Source: Wolfiporia cocos
Lineage: Eukaryota; Basidiomycota; Agaricomycetes; Polyporales; Phaeolaceae
NCBI GenBank assembly: GCA_029448655.1
Contig: JACCLO010000003.1
Location: 2,852,001-2,916,000, forward strand
DNA: 64,000 bases
Direction of reading: 5' to 3'
This document shows, one piece after another, positions 60,559 through 64,000 of this stretch. The first letter of the stretch is position 1. Each line of letters begins with the position of its first letter. The position numbers were made by a program, and so were the translations under genes. The notes below the pieces were generated by a model. It worked only from the letters and a program-made list of their open reading frames with translations. It searched no databases and was not told the origin of the DNA.

Positions 60559-62408
60559 TCAAAATAGAGACGGGGACATCCCGAGTATGACCTTAGGGCC
60601 CTCGCTGGCGTATTCTAATTTCGAAACATAGTTTTTCCCAGCCGAATCATTGAAGGTAATCTGTAAAAATGCTTTAACCCCTTGGCGACATGAGAATGTA
60701 CAACCATTGTCACCTTCGCAACGATGCTCGTCCCCAAGAAGGAAGCAAGGCCGTCACCCTTGTCTCTGTATTCGGCAAAGTAATCTGGTATCTTGAGGGT
60801 ACGTATGCTGCGTGGTTGCACTTCGTTGTGTTGTGGGTCGGCGTTGCCGATTATGAACGCTGTAAGACGTGTTTGCAATGCAGCTCCGAGACCTATGGAT
60901 AGGCAATGAGATTAGTGCGCACTTCAACAAAGCGGATGCACCTTTTATATGATCAGCAATGTCTCCGGTCACGAACAACCCCTGCCACACATATGCCCTC
61001 TGATCGACTTCCATCTTCGCCACCGCTTCCCCAACAGCTGCTTGCACCGGTAACGCTGCCATGCCGTCTGTCTCTCTCGCCTTCCCCTTCGCGCCCTCTC
61101 TAGCGTTCAAATCAAACAGCGGCTCGCAGAACCGATGCCGTTCCTTCCCTACGGTCACCGTCCGCCCACGCCACTGCACTTCAACCAGATCGCGTGCCTC
61201 AATCTCCCGTGCGCGTGCCTGCTCTGCTGCACTCGCGCGTGCCCCGGCTTTCTTCCGCATTCCACTTTCAATGACGGCCTTCTCCTTCCCCGCCACGACA
61301 ATCGCGGCAATATTAATATCGCCCGCATCGGCTCCAAGCTCGTCCGCCTCACGCGCTGCCCCCGCCTCGCCCTCCGTGAGGACCTTGATGAGACCGTCCG
61401 ACCAAAGTTGCTGCGCAAGCTCCTCGAGAGCAGCTTGCGTGTCTGCATCGTTGAGGGGGGTTTCGCCCTCGCGTGTTTCAGATAGAGCTGCGAGCACGGT
61501 CTGATTTCCGCGCAGTATTCCAGCCAGGTAACGCTTGCAGTCTTCGAAGCCGACATGCACACTCGCGCGCGTGCCACTCGCTATAAAGCCGTCATATATT
61601 GGCGTGATGTCTGTCCATTCGCGGTCGACGTCCACGACGATACCGCTCAGCTGACTCGAAGCGGTGATCGCGGAGTAGAATTGTGCGGTAGGGCGATCGA
61701 GGATGCCCAAAGCGGCGACATTGAAGCGTTCAAAGAAGAGCTGGCAGATGCGCTCGTACGTTGAGCGCGAGAGATTCGGTGGAATGGAGAGGAGAACCGG
61801 CGACTCCATTTGAGGGCGGCGCAGTTTCAATTGATTGAAGAGCACGTACTTCCTAGTACCGTCCCATCAGTATGCGGTCTACAAAGTCCAGCAACTACGC
61901 ATTGGGCACATTAGCCAAGGCAATGCTGAACATTCATTAAGATGAATGCTTCTGGCTTGTGCAGAAGTAACAAGAGATATCAAGCGGCACGTACCATAGA
62001 GCCTCAGCTTGTGTCCAATCAGCTATATCCGCATTGGCGAACGGCCAGAACACCAACACATCCTGCCCTGATGCTAGTGCTTCGTCAAGTTGGGAGCCCA
62101 CCAAGTAGTCTGTCACTTTGGCATGAGCAGTCAAATTTACGCTGCTGGAATGTGATGTAGAGGGGCCGCTCTGGGCCTCCCCATTCATCGAGACATCTTC
62201 GCCATTAGTTCCCAGTATCCTAGGCAGGCCTACACGAGCGGGTATGTCCTGGCCATAACGCTGTTCAAAATCTCACGCATCTCGACAGGGCGACTCAACT
62301 CACGACAGATGGTGTTCGTAGAAGATCGTGCAGCCCCAAGCCCGCACGAACGGTAGTACGACCGGTATCTAGAACTACTATTGAAGAGTCGCGAAATGAG
62401 TGACTCAT
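60559..62408 (-). CDS. ARP9: Actin-related protein, ARP9-like (SWI/SNF and RSC subunit)
   Basis: It starts MSHSFRDSSIVVLDTGRTTV then RAGLGLHDLLRTPSV (62408), an actin-type phosphate-1 loop. The next exons carry DYLVGSQLDEALASGQDVLV then FWPFANADIADWTQAEALW. The exon 61852-60942 reads RRPQMESPVLLSIPPNLSRS then TYERICQLFFERFNVAALGI and SSQLSGIVVDVDREWTDITP. A long insertion (about 61440-61040) is Ala/Glu-rich. The exon 60892-60714 gives GLGAALQTRLTAFIIG and IPDYFAEYRDKGDGLASFLG. The last exon (60660-60559) ends ASEGPKVILGMSPSLF. The VVDVDREWTDI loop differs from the actin ATP loop, as in ARP9, which does not hydrolyse ATP. It is nuclear. Assignment to ARP9 rather than another ARP is likely but not certain. 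Confidence 0.78.
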
Positions 62409-63085
62409 ATTGTTGCAGACTTGTGAGGGGAGTCGGAGCGTAAACGCGTGTCGGAGAGATTACCAGTCGAGGAGGAGCTGAGTAGATGTGACTTCGGAGG
62501 ACAACAATGAGTCAACGGAGTGAGACCTTTTTGTCGCAACAATTCGTGGTTGTGAAGGTTAGCGACGACGCCCTGAGGGGGAATATGTGCCGTCCAGTAA
62601 TGGCTGCAGGAAGAGAATGGCTGCAGGAAGAGAATGGCTGCAGGAAGAGAACGCGTCCAGTTAGACGCTCACGACGCGTCGCATCAGCATCAGCGCGCGT
62701 TGTTGCTCGCGTTCTGCCCGCTGGGAACACGCTTATAATGACAACTCGATCACTGTTCTGAGCTACGTGCAGCGAAACGGCGCACTCGAGGCTACCAACG
62801 CTGATTGTCGACGCACGAGAGAACCGCTGAGAGCCGGTGCCCCTGGGCCTTCCAGGCTTTCGCACCGTCTCAATCTGGTTTCCAACCGATTCGCGTCCTA
62901 ACCTGCTACGCACAATTTGGATTGGGGTCAAGGCTCGCAATTGAGGAGGCCGTACGACGGCATATACTCGAGCGCAGCGAGTGCGGGGTTTGTTCGCCTG
63001 CCGATTCATCGTACCACTTCGCATGTGAAATCCATTTGTGTGTCCTCGTCCCTTTTGCTACGTTGATTCTGAGTGCAGGTCTACC
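62409..63085. promoter_or_regulatory. Divergent promoter region of ARP9-like gene and ERG7
   Basis: A 677-bp gap between opposing start codons contains the 17-bp minisatellite at 62602-62651. No other clear element was seen. Confidence 0.4.
62602..62651 (+). repeat. 17-bp minisatellite, three units
   Basis: GGCTGCAGGAAGAGAAT is repeated perfectly, with the third unit lacking the last base. Unit starts are 62602, 62619 and 62636. Confidence 0.95.
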
Positions 63086-64000
63086 ATGTCCTACGCCTCG
63101 CTCGACATCCCCACATCCGGTGAAACGTCGTTCACCGACTACTCTCGGTGGCGTCTGCGCTCGTCCGAGGACGGTCGCCACACATGGCACTACCTCAAGA
63201 CCGACGAAGAGTGTCAAGCCTGGCCTCAGACGAATCTCGATAAGTACTGGCTTGGTATCCCGCTGAACCTTCCCGCGTTGCCACCTCCAAAGAATGCGCT
63301 CGACGCTGCGCGCAACGGATATAAGTTCTACAAGCATCTGCAGGACGCGGATGGACACTGGCCGGGAGAGTATGGCGGCCCTATGTTCCTGATGCCGGGA
63401 CTAGTCATAGGTTCCTACGTGACGGGAATGGGCTTCACTCATGAGGAGAAGCTGGAAATGATTCGGTACCTTTTAAATCGCGCACATCCAGATGACGGAG
63501 GTTGGGGGCTGTGAGGTCCTATTCGTCTCTTCTCCTTTGACGTGCTGATACACCGCAGGCACATCGAAGGCCATTCGACTGTCTTTGGAACTGCGCTGAA
63601 CTATGTCGTGATGCGCATCTTGGGCGTGTCAGCGGAGCATCCTGCGCTCGTGAAGGCAAGAGCTACGCTTCACAAACTCGGTGGTGCGACAGGCGTCCCA
63701 TCCTGGGGCAAGTTTTGGCTTTCAATCCTTAATGTATACGACTGGGAAGGGAACAACCCCATTCCTCCGGAGCTCTGGTAGGTGATAGCGCGTCTGACGA
63801 GGGAGGTGCACGCTCATGGCACTCACAGGGTCTTCCCGGATGTTCTTCCAATCCATCCACACCGATGGTGGATTCACACTCGGACCGTTTATATACCCAT
63901 GGCATACCTGTACGGTATGCGCTACAAAATGGAGGAGAACGACCTTATTCTCGCTCTGCGCCAGGCATGTGAAACAGCTTCATCGTGAGATTGGTCACCG
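63086..64000 (+). CDS. ERG7: Lanosterol synthase (oxidosqualene cyclase), 5' part
   Basis: The start [20 protein letters not shown] is at 63086. Exons 63086-63510, 63559-63777 and 63829 onward are read. The sequence has [20 protein letters not shown], then [20 protein letters not shown], a QW-like repeat, and [20 protein letters not shown], a clear QW motif and the classic GWGLHIEG block. [20 protein letters not shown] then [18 protein letters not shown] follow. The enzyme cyclises 2,3-oxidosqualene to lanosterol at the ER/lipid droplet, the first sterol of the ergosterol pathway. The catalytic DCTAE region lies past the window. Near the end either the GC donor after LRQ (63965) or the GT at about 63986 could be used. 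Confidence 0.93.

Noticed and set aside
1..64000. CRISPR arrays, bacterial-type operons or phage genes
   Set aside because: The spliced gene structure is eukaryotic throughout; no regularly spaced direct repeats with unique spacers were seen.

Overview
The window is nuclear DNA of a filamentous basidiomycete, most likely an Agaricomycete. Genes on both strands are split by many 50-70 bp GT-AG introns. Families typical of that group are present: a DUF6533 membrane protein, Zn(II)2Cys6 regulators, a DUR3 urea permease and a SUR2 hydroxylase. There is no operon structure; neighbours are mostly head-to-head or tail-to-tail. Exon borders below were read by hand from GT..AG sites, reading-frame continuity and remembered family patterns. 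Where an exon list is given, the exon lengths sum to a multiple of three.

Left housekeeping block (1-17.8 kb): RhoGAP N-terminus (-), SET/MYND protein (-), UDP-GlcNAc transporter YEA4-like (+), STK32/YANK kinase (-), guanylate kinase (+), CCDC90/DUF1640 mitochondrial protein (-), MAK16 (+), a tiny probable DASH subunit HSK3 (-), a short TIR element, SUR2 (+) and a DUF6533 membrane protein (-).

Repeat and decay block (17.8-28.8 kb): a gene-poor AT-richer stretch leads into a 1.67 kb foldback element. It is flanked by TTAA and carries two inverted tRNA-derived (SINE-like) modules and a decayed DDE transposase. Next come the truncated 5' end of a DHA2-type MFS transporter gene and a RING E3 ligase-like gene. 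The latter is broken by in-frame stops, a frameshift, three inserted hairpin-rich LTR-like repeats and loss of its RING end.

Right housekeeping block (28.8-64 kb): two paralogous zinc-cluster regulators on the same strand lie 17 kb apart. Between them are TSR4/PDCD2, a PH/coiled-coil protein, DUR3, CAF40/CNOT9 and an MSC2-like zinc transporter with a very long His-rich loop. After the second regulator come a CUE-CCCH-CCCH-SMR protein, a coiled-coil protein, an ARP9-like actin-related protein and the 5' part of lanosterol synthase ERG7, which runs off the window.

Functions represented are ribosome assembly (MAK16, TSR4), mRNA decay and quality control (CAF40, CUE/SMR protein), cell wall, lipid and sterol supply (YEA4, SUR2, ERG7), zinc and urea transport, and signalling and transcription. 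I see no gene cluster with one shared pathway. The most unusual material is the repeat block and a 12-nt microexon inside the zinc-cluster motif of the second regulator.
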